Shown here piece by piece: positions 34,788-42,305 of a DNA stretch of 64,000 bases (its first letter is position 1; every line of letters starts with the position of its first letter). Origin of the DNA: CAVTWH01 sp963794685 (GTDB lineage: Bacteria > Actinomycetota > Actinomycetes > Mycobacteriales > Micromonosporaceae). The stretch covers positions 1 through 64,000 of the forward strand of contig CAWCFK010000010.1 of assembly GCA_963794685.1 (NCBI GenBank). The letters run 5' to 3'. A program made the position numbers and the translations under genes. Below the pieces are notes generated by a model. The model did not search any database. It was given only the letters and a program-made list of their open reading frames with translations, and was not told the DNA's origin.

Positions 34788-36257
34788 ATGCCGCAAGACG
34801 CGCCGCCGAATGGCGACGCTCCGCCCGAACGGGCTGTTGGCCCGTATGGGCGGGTAGCGAAGATGCAGGCCAAACTTCACCAATGGGCGGCGGCTGATCC
34901 TGGCCGCCGGTTCGATGACCTGTTCAACCTCGTGCACGATCCGGTGACGCTGTGGTTGGCGTTCGACCGGGTCGCGGGCAACCTGGGAGCCCGTTCCCCC
35001 GGCGTCGACGGGCTGACCGTCGCGCACGTCGAGGAGACCCTCGGGGTCCCGGGATTCCTGGACGACCTGCGTGCCCAACTGAAGACGGGCACGTTCCGGC
35101 CGCTGCCGGTGCGGGAACGCAAGATCCCGAAGCCGGGTGGGTCGGGCAAGGTCCGTCGCCTCGGCATACCGACGGTGGCGGACCGGGTCGTGCAGGCGGC
35201 GTTGAAGCTGGTGCTGGAACCGATCTTCGAGGCCGACTTCGAACCGGTCTCCTACGGCTTCCGGCCCAAGCGGCGCGCCCAGGACGCGATTGCCGACATC
35301 CACCTCTACGGCACCAACGGGTACCTGTGGGTACTCGACGCGGACATCGAAGCGTGTTTCGACTCGATCGAACACGCCGCGTTGATGGACCGCGTGCGGG
35401 CCAGGATCAAGGACAGACGCGTGCTGGCGCTGGTGAAAGCGTTCCTGAAGGCCGGAATCCTCACCGAACTCGGTGAGCGGCAGGACACGCATACCGGCAC
35501 GCCGCAGGGTGGCATCCTGTCGCCGCTGCTGGCCAACATCGCGCTATCGGTACTCGACGAGCATCTGATGGCGCCATGGAAGTCGGGCGGGACGATGGCC
35601 ACCAGCGCTCGCCGCAACTACCGGCGCAGCAAGGGGTTGCCGACGTGGCGGATGGTCCGCTACGCCGACGACTTCGTGGTCCTCGTGCACGGCGGCGAGG
35701 ACCACGTGCAGGCGCTACGCGAGGACGTCGCGAACGTGTTGGCACCACTGGGCCTGCGGCTGTCACCAGCCAAGACCCGAGTGGTGCACATGAGCGACGG
35801 GTTCGACTTCCTGGGCTTCCACATCCAGTGGCGGCGCAAGCGAGGATCGAACAAGTGGCACGTGTACACGTTCATCGCCACACGACCGATCCGGTCGCTG
35901 AAGGCGAAGATCAGAGCACTGACCCACAGGACATCGCAGCAGGACCTCAGGTACGTGCTGATCAGACTGCACCAGATCATGCACGGCTGGGCCAACTACT
36001 TCCGACACGCCGTGGCCAAGCACACCTTCAGCACGCTCGACACATTCACGTGGCGACGGCTGATCAGCATGCTGATGCGACGGCACCACTGGAACTGGAC
36101 GGCCATCCGCAGACGGTTCACCACACCGACAGGCAGGTGGTTACCGATCAACGCGGACGGGATCGAGTACCGGCCAATAGCGGCAATCCCCATGACCCGC
36201 TACCGCTGGCGCGGCACCACGATCCCCAACCCCTGGCCTGCAACCGCCAACGTCTAA
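34788..36257 (+). CDS. ltrA: Group II intron reverse transcriptase/maturase
   Basis: The intact protein has RT domains 0-7: LVHDPVTLWLAFDRVAGNLG, SPGVDGLTVAHVEE, RPLPVRERKIPKPGGSGKVR, RRLGIPTVADRVVQAALKLV, SYGFRPKRRAQDAIADI, GTPQGGILSPLLANIALSVL and MVRYADDFVVLVHG (catalytic YADD near residue 292). The maturase X domain includes FDFLGFHIQWRRKR and LHQIMHGWANYFRHAV. The C-terminal HNH endonuclease domain is absent, so mobility probably uses another nick or primer. ATG 34788 is preferred over 34776 because GGAG lies 7 bases before it. It promotes splicing and retrohoming of the intron. Confidence 0.95.
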   Translation: MPQDAPPNGDAPPERAVGPYGRVAKMQAKLHQWAAADPGRRFDDLFNLVHDPVTLWLAFDRVAGNLGARSPGVDGLTVAHVEETLGVPGFLDDLRAQLKTGTFRPLPVRERKIPKPGGSGKVRRLGIPTVADRVVQAALKLVLEPIFEADFEPVSYGFRPKRRAQDAIADIHLYGTNGYLWVLDADIEACFDSIEHAALMDRVRARIKDRRVLALVKAFLKAGILTELGERQDTHTGTPQGGILSPLLANIALSVLDEHLMAPWKSGGTMATSARRNYRRSKGLPTWRMVRYADDFVVLVHGGEDHVQALREDVANVLAPLGLRLSPAKTRVVHMSDGFDFLGFHIQWRRKRGSNKWHVYTFIATRPIRSLKAKIRALTHRTSQQDLRYVLIRLHQIMHGWANYFRHAVAKHTFSTLDTFTWRRLISMLMRRHHWNWTAIRRRFTTPTGRWLPINADGIEYRPIAAIPMTRYRWRGTTIPNPWPATANV

Positions 36258-36273
36258 CGACAGAAACCGTGGA

Positions 36274-36370
36274 GAGCCCGCTGCGCGGAGACGCGCACGG
36301 CGGGTTCGGCGAGCGGCCTGGAGAAACGGACCAGCGGCAACGCCGGCACCGCGCTCCAGGCCGACTCAAC
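36274..36370 (+). ncRNA. Group II intron domains V and VI
   Basis: Domain V is GAGCCCGCTGCGCGGAGACG followed by CGCACGGCGGGTTC (34 nt). Domain VI is a GC-rich hairpin from 36308 to about 36363 with an unpaired A at 36364. These are the catalytic core and the branch-point domain of the ribozyme. Confidence 0.88.
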
Positions 36371-36647
36371 TAGACGGATGGTTCTTCCGATCACCGTCGA
36401 GGGCTGAGTTTCATCCGTAGCCGAGAGGCGGACGTCTGATGCAAGCAACGAACACAGCGCGGCTTCCTCAGACGTTGCGCTAGTCGGATAGACGCCATGC
36501 TTCGCCGGCGCGGCGCTGCTGGTGGCTCTGACCGCCGACCGGTAAACCTACGTCTCCGTTGACGTCCAGGCCGTTGCCGCCCAGCCCGGCGATTTCGTAT
36601 CGAGACCGTCGGCGCAGACGCACATCCGTGACATACGACGCGTGTGG
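36371..36647. other. Region between the intron and the SDR gene; no gene recognised
   Basis: The first bases, TAGACGGATGG, form with the preceding CCG of the tRNA fragment a small dyad (ATCCG-TAGA-CGGAT) split by the intron, which is probably part of the original target. The first 25 bases also share 16 positions with the complement of a tRNA-Arg 5' half. No convincing ORF is present. Confidence 0.45.
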
Positions 36648-37407
36648 CTACCAGGGTGCGCGGGTGCCGTCCCAGGACCAGAGGGCTCCGGTGGGGCCGT
36701 CGTCGGGCAGCAGCGCGAGGCGGACGGCTCCCGTGGCGGCTTCGGCGGGGTCGCCGCCGACGGTCATGCCGGCGATGAGGTTCGTGCGGCGCAGGCCCGG
36801 TGCGAGGGCATTGACCTTGAAGTGGTCGCCGAGGGCCTGGGCCGTGAGAAGCGTGACGGCGTTGACCGCGGTCTTGGAGCTTCGGTAGGCGAGGCCGCCG
36901 CCTTGGACGCGCTTCCAGTCGAACTGGGGGTTGGGGCCGCTGTTCCAGGTCAGTGACCCGGTGCCGCTGGAGACGTTGACGATGCGCGGGTGCGCCGAGC
37001 GTTGCAGTGCGGGAAGAAAGGCCTGGGTGACGGCGATGAGGCCGAAGACGTTGGTCTCGTAGGCGGTCCGCAGCTGCTCGAGCGTGGTGCCGGCGATGTC
37101 GTCGCCGCCGGGGTTCACGCCCGCGTTGTTGACGAGGATGTCGAGCTCGCCGAGCTGCTCCACCGCTGCGGCGATCGAGGGCGGCTGTCGGTGACATCGA
37201 GCTGCACGACGCGGCGGCGGGGCCGAGGGCCTGCGCCGCTTGCTGCCCCTTGGCGAGATCGCGCGCGCCGATCCACACGGTCACGCCGCGGTCCAGCAGC
37301 TGCCGCGCGATGGCGAATCCGATGCCGCTGTTTCCCCCGGTCACCAGCGCCACCGTGTTCGGCGCCGGCGAGCCGGATCTCCGCGGGAAGTTGTCCATCT
37401 CAGTCAT
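36648..37407 (-). CDS. Short-chain dehydrogenase/reductase (one frameshift)
   Basis: ATG 37407 (MTEMDNFPRRSGSPAPNTVA) leads to the Rossmann motif VALVTGGNSGIGFAIARQLL. After a break near 37165-37215 the frame resumes with LGELDILVNNAGVNPGGDDI, RIVNVSSGTGSLTW (catalytic Ser region) and GLAYRSSKTAVNAVTLLTAQ (YxxxK). All SDR catalytic elements are present. The end PTGALWSWDGTRAPW is normal. The span is 3n+1. It is divergent from a TetR gene, with a palindromic operator between them, so substrate-responsive control is likely. Confidence 0.82.
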
Positions 37408-37426
37408 GGTCGTTCCAATCTCCAAC

Positions 37427-37444
37427 TCCAACGTTGTGGTTGGA
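37427..37444. promoter_or_regulatory. Putative TetR operator between SDR and tetR
   Basis: TCCAAC-gttgtg-GTTGGA is a perfect 6-bp-arm inverted repeat 20 bp upstream of the SDR ATG, in the divergent promoter region. Further TTGGAG and TCCAAT-like half-sites flank it. TetR regulators typically bind such palindromes next to their own divergent gene. Confidence 0.6.
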
Positions 37445-37492
37445 ATTTAGCACGCGCCCCTCGTCTCAACTCGAGCTTGGTACTTTCGAGGC

Positions 37493-38088
37493 ATGGCATG
37501 GGACACCGAGGGCACGCGGCGCCGGCTCCGCGATGCCGCGCTGGTGGAGTTCGCCGCTCGGGGCTCGACGGCACGACGGTCGGTGCTATCGCCGCTCGGG
37601 CCGGAGTGAACAAGGAACGGCTCTACAGCTACTTCGGCGACAAGAAGGCGCTCTGGGATCTCGTGCTGGCGACCGAGCTCGAGCGCTCGCGTCCGCGGTG
37701 CGGCTCACGGGGGCCGGGCTGGATGACATCGGTGAATTCGCGGGCGCGACGTTCGACTACCACGCGACGCACCCCGAGCTGGGCCGCCTGCTGCAGTGGG
37801 AGGGGCTGCAGGACGGTCCGCCCGCCGAGGCCGTCGGGCGCACGAGCGCACTACCGCGAGAAAGTGGCGCGTTTCGCCGCCGCCCAGCGAGACGGCCTAC
37901 TCGACAGCGGCCTCGATCCCGCCCACCTCGTGTTCGCCCTGATCGCCCTGGCCGCCTGGTGGCAGACCGTGCCGCAGCTGGCCGAGATGATCACCGGAGC
38001 CGGAGCACGACGACCAGCGGAACGCGCCCGCCGACGCGAGTTCGTCGTCGAGGCCGCACGGCGCCTCGCGTCACCGTCACGCACCTGA
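37493..38088 (+). pseudogene. TetR-family regulator (several frameshifts)
   Basis: ATG 37493 starts MAWDTEGTRRRLRDAALVEF. After breaks the helix-turn-helix continues as LDGTTVGAIAARAGVNKERL, then YSYFGDKKALWDLVLATELE. The ligand-binding part is found as RLTGAGLDDIGEFAGATFDY, then HYREKVARFAAAQRDGLLDS and LVFALIALAAWWQTVPQLAE. Breaks are near 37560, 37690, 37845 and possibly 38010. The gene order and operator suggest it represses the divergent SDR gene and itself. Only the reconstructed frame would be functional. Confidence 0.75.
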
Positions 38089-38317
38089 CGGCCCGCATCC
38101 GCCAGGAGCCCAGCAGCGAGGAGGCGGCCATGAGGCCAGGCCAGCCTCCTCAATCGACAACGGCGCGCATAGCTTGGCCACCGGTCGGGAACCGACTCGA
38201 TCAAGGATGAGTTCGCCGCCCACGCGGCCGTGTGAGCAACCGGATCTGCCGCCGTTGGTGCGCGTTGTCGGGGGCCGCAGGCGGATCCTGCTCCGCCGAT
38301 AGACGGGTGGGTGGTGG

Positions 38318-38662
38318 TCAGCCGGGTGGCAGGTACACGGTGTCGTCTTGGGGGTCGTGGAGGACGAGACCGTGGCTGGCGGCGAGTTGTTGGATCAGGT
38401 CGAGTACCTGGTCGTCGGCGGACCAGCGGATGGTCAGGAAGATGTGGTCGATGCCGGTGTCCAGGGGCATGCTCGACCACGGGCTGTCCGTGGGGTAGGG
38501 CGGGTGGTCGGGATAGGCCGCGCGGAGTTGTTCGTAGAAGGCGACGATGCGTGGGTCGAGTTCGCCATCGGTATGCGGACCGGGACTGCGGCAGGCGTCG
38601 AGCAGGGCGCGGACGGCTGCCTCGCCGGCGCCGAGCGGGGCGGCGATGACGGCCAGACCCAT
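38318..38662 (-). CDS. Hypothetical protein downstream of DUF2716
   Basis: ATG 38662 (MGLAVIAAPLGAGEAAVRAL) has a GGGAGGTG ribosome-binding site and the ORF is intact for 114 residues. LLDACRSPGPHTDGELDPRI, then FYEQLRAAYPDHPPYPTDSP, DTGIDHIFLTIRWSADDQVL and ASHGLVLHDPQDDTVYLPPG recall a family of small actinobacterial proteins found near immunity genes. It begins 3 bp after the DUF2716 stop, so the two are cotranscribed. Function unknown. Confidence 0.7.
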   Translation of the reverse strand: MGLAVIAAPLGAGEAAVRALLDACRSPGPHTDGELDPRIVAFYEQLRAAYPDHPPYPTDSPWSSMPLDTGIDHIFLTIRWSADDQVLDLIQQLAASHGLVLHDPQDDTVYLPPG

Positions 38663-38664
38663 GC

Positions 38665-39222
38665 TCACCAGGAACACCTCCCGTCCGGGCCGCTGTCGGC
38701 GCCGGGGTGGCCGTCGCGGCGCAACACCGTGGTGAGGGTGGCGCGGTTGCGCGCGGCGAAGGCCGCCACCGCGGTACCGAACAGGCACAGGCTACGTTCC
38801 CAGGGGTGCCCGAGGACGCCGAAGGCATAGTCCCGGCCAACGAAGATGATGTAGTCACCGTTGGGGAACAGGCCACCCACGTCCCAGCCGGGCACCTCCT
38901 CGGGTTGGTCGACCTGGTGCGGACGCAACAGGCAGGAGGGGTGGACCCAGTCGTGGAAGAGAACCGTCTCCGGCCACTGGGCGCAGTCCTGCAACGTGCC
39001 CAGCACCAGCGCCGCGACGTCCCGACAGCCAGCCGTGAACCCGCCCGGGTAGTCGCCGGTGAAGATGGGGCCGAGGTCCCACACCACAGACGGGACAGGT
39101 TCGGTGATACCCGGCCACTGATCCGGCGGCCGAATGCCGGCACGGAACTGGTAGCGATCGGCGAACTCGGCCCACAACAGCCTGCCGGCGTCCCAGTCGA
39201 GTTCGGCCCACGGCTCCTGCAC
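38665..39222 (-). CDS. DUF2716-family protein
   Basis: The 185-residue protein shows the features of DUF2716: WAEFADRYQFRAGIRPPDQW, PGITEPVPSVVWDLGPIFTG, LFHDWVHPSCLLRPHQVD, NGDYIIFVGRDYAFGVLGHP and HPWERSLCLFGTAVAAFAAR. The family is widespread in Streptomyces and relatives, often beside immunity-like genes; its biochemical role is unknown. It has no signal peptide. The downstream 114-residue ORF is coupled to it. Confidence 0.72.
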   Translation of the reverse strand: MQEPWAELDWDAGRLLWAEFADRYQFRAGIRPPDQWPGITEPVPSVVWDLGPIFTGDYPGGFTAGCRDVAALVLGTLQDCAQWPETVLFHDWVHPSCLLRPHQVDQPEEVPGWDVGGLFPNGDYIIFVGRDYAFGVLGHPWERSLCLFGTAVAAFAARNRATLTTVLRRDGHPGADSGPDGRCSW

Positions 39223-39243
39223 GACGGCAGCGTAGCCCCCTAC

Positions 39244-39801
39244 TCAGGTTGGGATGCCTAGCCACGGATCCGCCCGAAGGGCGGCGAGCGTTTCCAGCTG
39301 GTATTCGGTAGCAGTCTCAATGAAGGCATCGAGGGTCGGGAAGTCGTCCACGCCCGACTGCGACACCCAGCGGACGCGGGGTGGCGTTGTGATGTCGAGC
39401 AGGACGACGCTCAGACTCGACTCGGCTGCCCCGATGACAAGGTACCTGTCGCGGGAGAGCTGGAACTGCCGGCCGCTGCCCTCGTCAAATGCCTCCAGGA
39501 CTATCCATGCCTGTTCGGTCGCCGGCCCTTCGAGCAACTCGGCGATCGTGAACATGTCCGTCTGCCCGTCAAGCCCGACCCATCCATCGCAGTAGGTCAG
39601 GCACTCCACGTACGACGCAGGCAGGTCGACACGCTGCCTGAGTTCGGCCACCGCCGATGGGTCCGCGCCCGCGTTCGGGCCGCCGTGTCGGAAGATCCGG
39701 TGCACGTCGGCCCGTTCCACATCCCGGCCGACCGCGGCCGCCCGATCGATCACAGCTCGAAGCACGCGATCCACGCTGCTCCTCGAAGCCGGTCGTCGCA
39801 A
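39244..39801 (-). CDS. SMI1/KNR4 (SUKH)-like protein
   Basis: DPSAVAELRQRVDLPASYVE, then CLTYCDGWVGLDGQTDMFTI, AELLEGPATEQAWIVLEAFD and RDRYLVIGAAESSLSVVLLD match the SUKH fold (L-P-x-x-Y-x-x-x-L-x-x-x-D-G, then the G-D/A-S strand). The first 30 residues (MRRPASRSSVDRVLRAVIDR) are atypical and may belong to the adjacent nucleotidyltransferase remnant, so the real start may be nearer 39700. SUKH proteins commonly neutralise toxins. Together with DUF2716 it makes a small immunity-type cluster. Confidence 0.7.
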   Translation of the reverse strand: MRRPASRSSVDRVLRAVIDRAAAVGRDVERADVHRIFRHGGPNAGADPSAVAELRQRVDLPASYVECLTYCDGWVGLDGQTDMFTIAELLEGPATEQAWIVLEAFDEGSGRQFQLSRDRYLVIGAAESSLSVVLLDITTPPRVRWVSQSGVDDFPTLDAFIETATEYQLETLAALRADPWLGIPT

Positions 39802-39804
39802 ACC

Positions 39805-39999
39805 GGCCGGCGAGAGCGTCGCGCTCTTGTGCGCGAGACGGCAGCCGATGACCTACCGACCACGCGCACGCCCATGCCCGGGTCACCCGGCCGAGCAGGG
39901 CATCGACCCCCAGCCGCCCATCACCCAGCACCTGACGCCGTTCTGGTCGAGAAGTTCGTAGACCCTCCGACCGCGCTCCGCAGACATCGCTTCAGTCAT
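39805..39999 (-). pseudogene. Remnant of a nucleotidyltransferase gene
   Basis: From ATG 39999: MTEAMSAERGRRVYELLDQN, then GVRCWVMGG and, after a break near 39910, GVDALLGRVTR. The G-G-W-x-V-D-A-L-L-G-R motif is characteristic of LnuA/AadB-like aminoglycoside or lincosamide nucleotidyltransferases. The catalytic D-x-D region that should follow (R-P-H-x-D-L-D) is missing, so it is a dead fragment. Downstream text belongs to the SUKH gene. Confidence 0.5.
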
Positions 40000-40182
40000 G
40001 CGCGGAGTCTGCATCCCCCGGCAGGGTCGAGGCGATCAAGTATCCGCGCCTGCCGCTTTCCTGTAGTTCCCACCCCGGCCTCGCCCGCCGACGCCGTCTT
40101 GGCGTCTGGACGGGGCCGATTGCATGTCCGGGTCACGGACCCAGCAAGCCGTTACTCAAACCACTTCACAGAGGGAATGATC

Positions 40183-40590
40183 ATGTCCTGGTACTCCCCC
40201 GCCGGATCCAACCGGCACCTCCCCCAACCCGACCAGCAGCCGACCACACGCCCGACCGACGTCCCAGCCCACGAGGCGACACGTCCGCCGACACGGGAGG
40301 GCACGGTCCTGTACACCCCCGCCCAGGCCGCGCAACGCCTCCAGGTCGGCGAGTCGTGGCTACGCCGGCGGGCCGCCGCCCGCACCATGCCATGCACCTT
40401 CCTCGGCAAACATCTGCGCTTCTCCCCCGCCGACCTGGCCGCGATCATCGCCCAGACACGCCCGGCCCGCCACCGGCAAACCCGCCCGACGGCCGACCCC
40501 GGCCTCGCCCACCGTCCAAACGCGGCCCGCGACTTGTCACCCGGGCCCGACCAGAGCGTGGATGCGTCCCGACACGACCACCAACGATGA
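40183..40590 (+). CDS. Excisionase-like helix-turn-helix protein
   Basis: GAGGG lies 7 bases before ATG 40183 (MSWYSPAGSNRHLPQPDQQP). After a proline-rich leader, residues 45-90 form the MerR/Xis-type winged helix: VLYTPAQAAQRLQVGESWLR, then RRAAARTMPCTFLGKHLRFS and PADLAAIIAQ. This domain with an R-R-x-x-A-x-R-x-x-P-x-x-x-x-G-x-x-x-R-F pattern is found in excisionases encoded directly upstream of tyrosine integrases in actinobacterial integrative elements. It lies 12 bp before the integrase gene, so the two form an xis-int unit. Confidence 0.82.
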   Translation: MSWYSPAGSNRHLPQPDQQPTTRPTDVPAHEATRPPTREGTVLYTPAQAAQRLQVGESWLRRRAAARTMPCTFLGKHLRFSPADLAAIIAQTRPARHRQTRPTADPGLAHRPNAARDLSPGPDQSVDASRHDHQR

Positions 40591-40602
40591 TGGGAGCACC
40601 AC

Positions 40603-41749
40603 ATGGCCTGGGTAGAACAACGCGGCACCCGCTGGCGGGTGCGCTACCGCACCGCCCGACGGCACCGTCGGCACCGACTCCTCCCACCCCACCCGCGCCG
40701 CCGCCGAACTACGCGCCAAACAGGTCGACATCGACCAAGCCGCCGACACCTACCTCGACCCCACCGGCGGCCGCATCACCCTCGCCGAATGGGTCGACGA
40801 TCTGGGCCGAAGGCCACGACGTCGGCCGACGCCAAACGCGCCGCCTACCGCAGCCACCTGCGCAACCACATCCTGCCCCGCTTCGGCGACGTCCCCCTCG
40901 ACACGATCGACCGGCACTCCATCAAAGTGTTCGTCAAACACCTCAAAACCCAACTCGCCGACTGCACCGTCGCCAGCGTCATCGACCCTGCTCGTCGCTG
41001 ATCATGCGCGAAGCCGTCGCCGACCGACGCATCGGCTACAACCCCTGCCAAGGGCTGCGCATCAACACCCGCCGCGCCGCCCGAACGACCCCACGCCACC
41101 ACCGCCCAGGTCAACCAGATCGTCGCCCGCATCACCCGCCCCGCCGACCAGGTCCTCGTCCTCACCGCCGCCTACACCGGCATGCGGTGGGGCGAACTCG
41201 TCGGCCTCGCCCGCCCAACACTCGACCTCGAGCGACGGCGTCATCCACATCGACCCCGACCGCGGCGCGCTGCACGAGGTCGGCGGCACGGTCTACCTCG
41301 GACCACCCAAAACCGACGACTCCGCCCGCGACATCCACCTGCCCCCGTTCCTCACCCACCTACCTCAGCGAGGTCACTCGACGGCCACGACTACGACATC
41401 GTGTTCACCGCCGCCCGCGGCGGCGTACCTGCGCCGCTCCAACTTCACCCGCCGGATCTGGACCCCCGCCGTCAACGGCAACCCCGCCACGGCCAACCGG
41501 CCGATCATCGCCGGCATGCACTTCCACGACCTGCGGCACACCCACAAGATCTGGCTCATCGAAGACGCCATCCCCGAAATCGTCCAAGCCAAACGCCTCG
41601 GCCACCACCTCCCCGGCGTCCGCGGCATCTACAGCCACGTCAGCCCCGCCATGATCCAAAACCTCGCCAACACCCTCCAACAACGCTGGACCCGCCACGC
41701 CCCGGCCACCACCCACACCCCGACCGTGCGGCCCCTACGGGCCGCCTGA
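40603..41749 (+). pseudogene. int: Tyrosine-type site-specific integrase (many frameshifts)
   Basis: The N-terminus MAWVEQRGTRWRVRYRT and, in successive frames, AAELRAKQVDIDQAADTYLD, GPTTSADAKRAAYRSHLRNH, ILPRFGDVPLDTIDRHSIKV, AAYTGMRWGELVGLARPT (catalytic Arg), GVIHIDPDRGALHEVGGTVY, MHFHDLRHTHKIWLIEDAIP (H-x-x-R), AKRLGHHLPGVRGIYSHVSP (H and the nucleophile Tyr) are all present. At least six breaks occur. It would integrate and excise an element at a tRNA gene. Its end lies 211 bp from tRNA-Val, as expected for an AICE or prophage integrase. Confidence 0.85.
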
Positions 41750-41769
41750 ACCCGCCCAACCGAACACGA

Positions 41770-41797
41770 GGGGGCGGCGCCGACCGGCGCCGCCCCC
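41770..41797 (+). terminator. Strong hairpin after the integrase gene
   Basis: GGGGGCGGCGCC and GGCGCCGCCCCC form a 12-bp perfect stem with a 4-base loop, 20 bp after the integrase stop. It lacks a U-tract, as is usual for actinobacterial terminators. Confidence 0.7.
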
Positions 41798-41869
41798 TGC
41801 CTGTCACCGCCCCCAGGCGGCAAGACCCACGACCAACCCCGCCAACCCGCACGGGCTTGGTGATCTTGT

Positions 41870-41889
41870 GCTCCCAATCTGCTCCCAAT
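41870..41889. repeat. Direct repeat, possible integrase arm-type sites
   Basis: GCTCCCAAT occurs twice with 11-bp phasing (41870-41878 and 41881-41889) between the integrase gene and tRNA-Val. Tandem arm-type binding sites at this place are typical of tyrosine integrases of tRNA-targeting elements. Confidence 0.45.
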
Positions 41890-41908
41890 GTAAGGAGCAA
41901 CATGCAAA

Positions 41909-41940
41909 AGGCTGGTTACCCCGACTCGGGCAACCAGCCT
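41909..41940 (-). terminator. Terminator of the tRNA-Gly-Cys-Val operon
   Basis: On the minus strand AGGCTGGTT pairs with AACCAGCCT, with an inner CCCGA/TCGGG stem, and is followed by TTTTGC. It lies 20 bp downstream of tRNA-Val. Confidence 0.8.
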
Positions 41941-41959
41941 GACAAGCTGCAAATATTGA

Positions 41960-42034
41960 TGGTGGGCGATACTGGGATTGAACCAGTGACCTCTTCCGTG
42001 TCAGGGAAGCGCTCTCCCGCTGAGCTAATCGCCC
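41960..42034 (-). tRNA. tRNA-Val (GAC)
   Basis: The minus-strand gene reads GGGCGATTAGCTCAGCGGGA, with anticodon arm TTCCCTGACACGGAA (anticodon GAC), T arm GGTTCAATCC and acceptor strand ATCGCCC, followed by A and an encoded CCA. It is the last gene of a three-tRNA operon and the probable attachment site of the neighbouring xis-int element. Confidence 0.95.
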
Positions 42035-42048
42035 GGGAACGTGCAATG

Positions 42049-42119
42049 AGGTGGAGACGGGATTTGAACCCGTGTACACGGCTTTGCAGGCCGTTGCCTC
42101 GCCTCTCGGCCACTCCACC
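42049..42119 (-). tRNA. tRNA-Cys (GCA)
   Basis: The minus-strand gene reads GGTGGAGTGGCCGAGAGGCG, with anticodon arm CGGCCTGCAAAGCCG (anticodon GCA), T arm GGGTTCAAATCCC and acceptor strand CTCCACC with discriminator T. CCA is not encoded. It lies 14 bp upstream of tRNA-Val in the transcript. Confidence 0.95.
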
Positions 42120-42140
42120 GTGATGCCTTGGGGCCCACCG

Positions 42141-42213
42141 AGCGGACGACGGGATTCGAACCCGCGACCCTCACCTTGGCAAGGTGATGCGCTACCAGCT
42201 GCGCTACGTCCGC
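42141..42213 (-). tRNA. tRNA-Gly (GCC)
   Basis: The minus-strand gene reads GCGGACGTAGCGCAGCTGGT, with anticodon arm TCACCTTGCCAAGGTGA (anticodon GCC), T arm GGGTTCGAATCCC and acceptor strand GTCCGCT. It is first in the Gly-Cys-Val operon. Confidence 0.95.
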
Positions 42214-42305
42214 ACATCGCCGTGTTCCCTGGCGACGGAACAGAACTTTAGCCCAGCACTGTGCCGCCTGCCAAACCGGATACCCCCGGCGCGTCTTCCG
42301 CCAGG

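Larger units (their letters stand above)
34194..36370 (+). mobile_element. Complete group II intron
   Basis: The 5' end is GTGCGCCGTGAGGCGC, matching the GUGYG consensus. The maturase ORF lies inside. Domain V is a canonical 34-nt hairpin (36274-36307) with the catalytic AGC at positions 2-4 and a two-base AC bulge on its 3' strand. Domain VI follows, with a candidate branch-point A at 36364, seven bases from the 3' end (AAC at 36368-36370, the AY consensus). The intron is 2177 nt and all ribozyme landmarks are present, so it may still splice and move. Confidence 0.9.

Noticed and set aside
40183..41749. Integrase as a fresh, active gene
   Set aside because: All catalytic residues are visible but spread over seven frames, so activity cannot be claimed from this sequence.
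41804..42217. Long leftward frame across the three tRNA genes
   Set aside because: It translates the tRNA-Gly, -Cys and -Val sequences (RFESRR- and SPV-type strings) and is not a protein gene.
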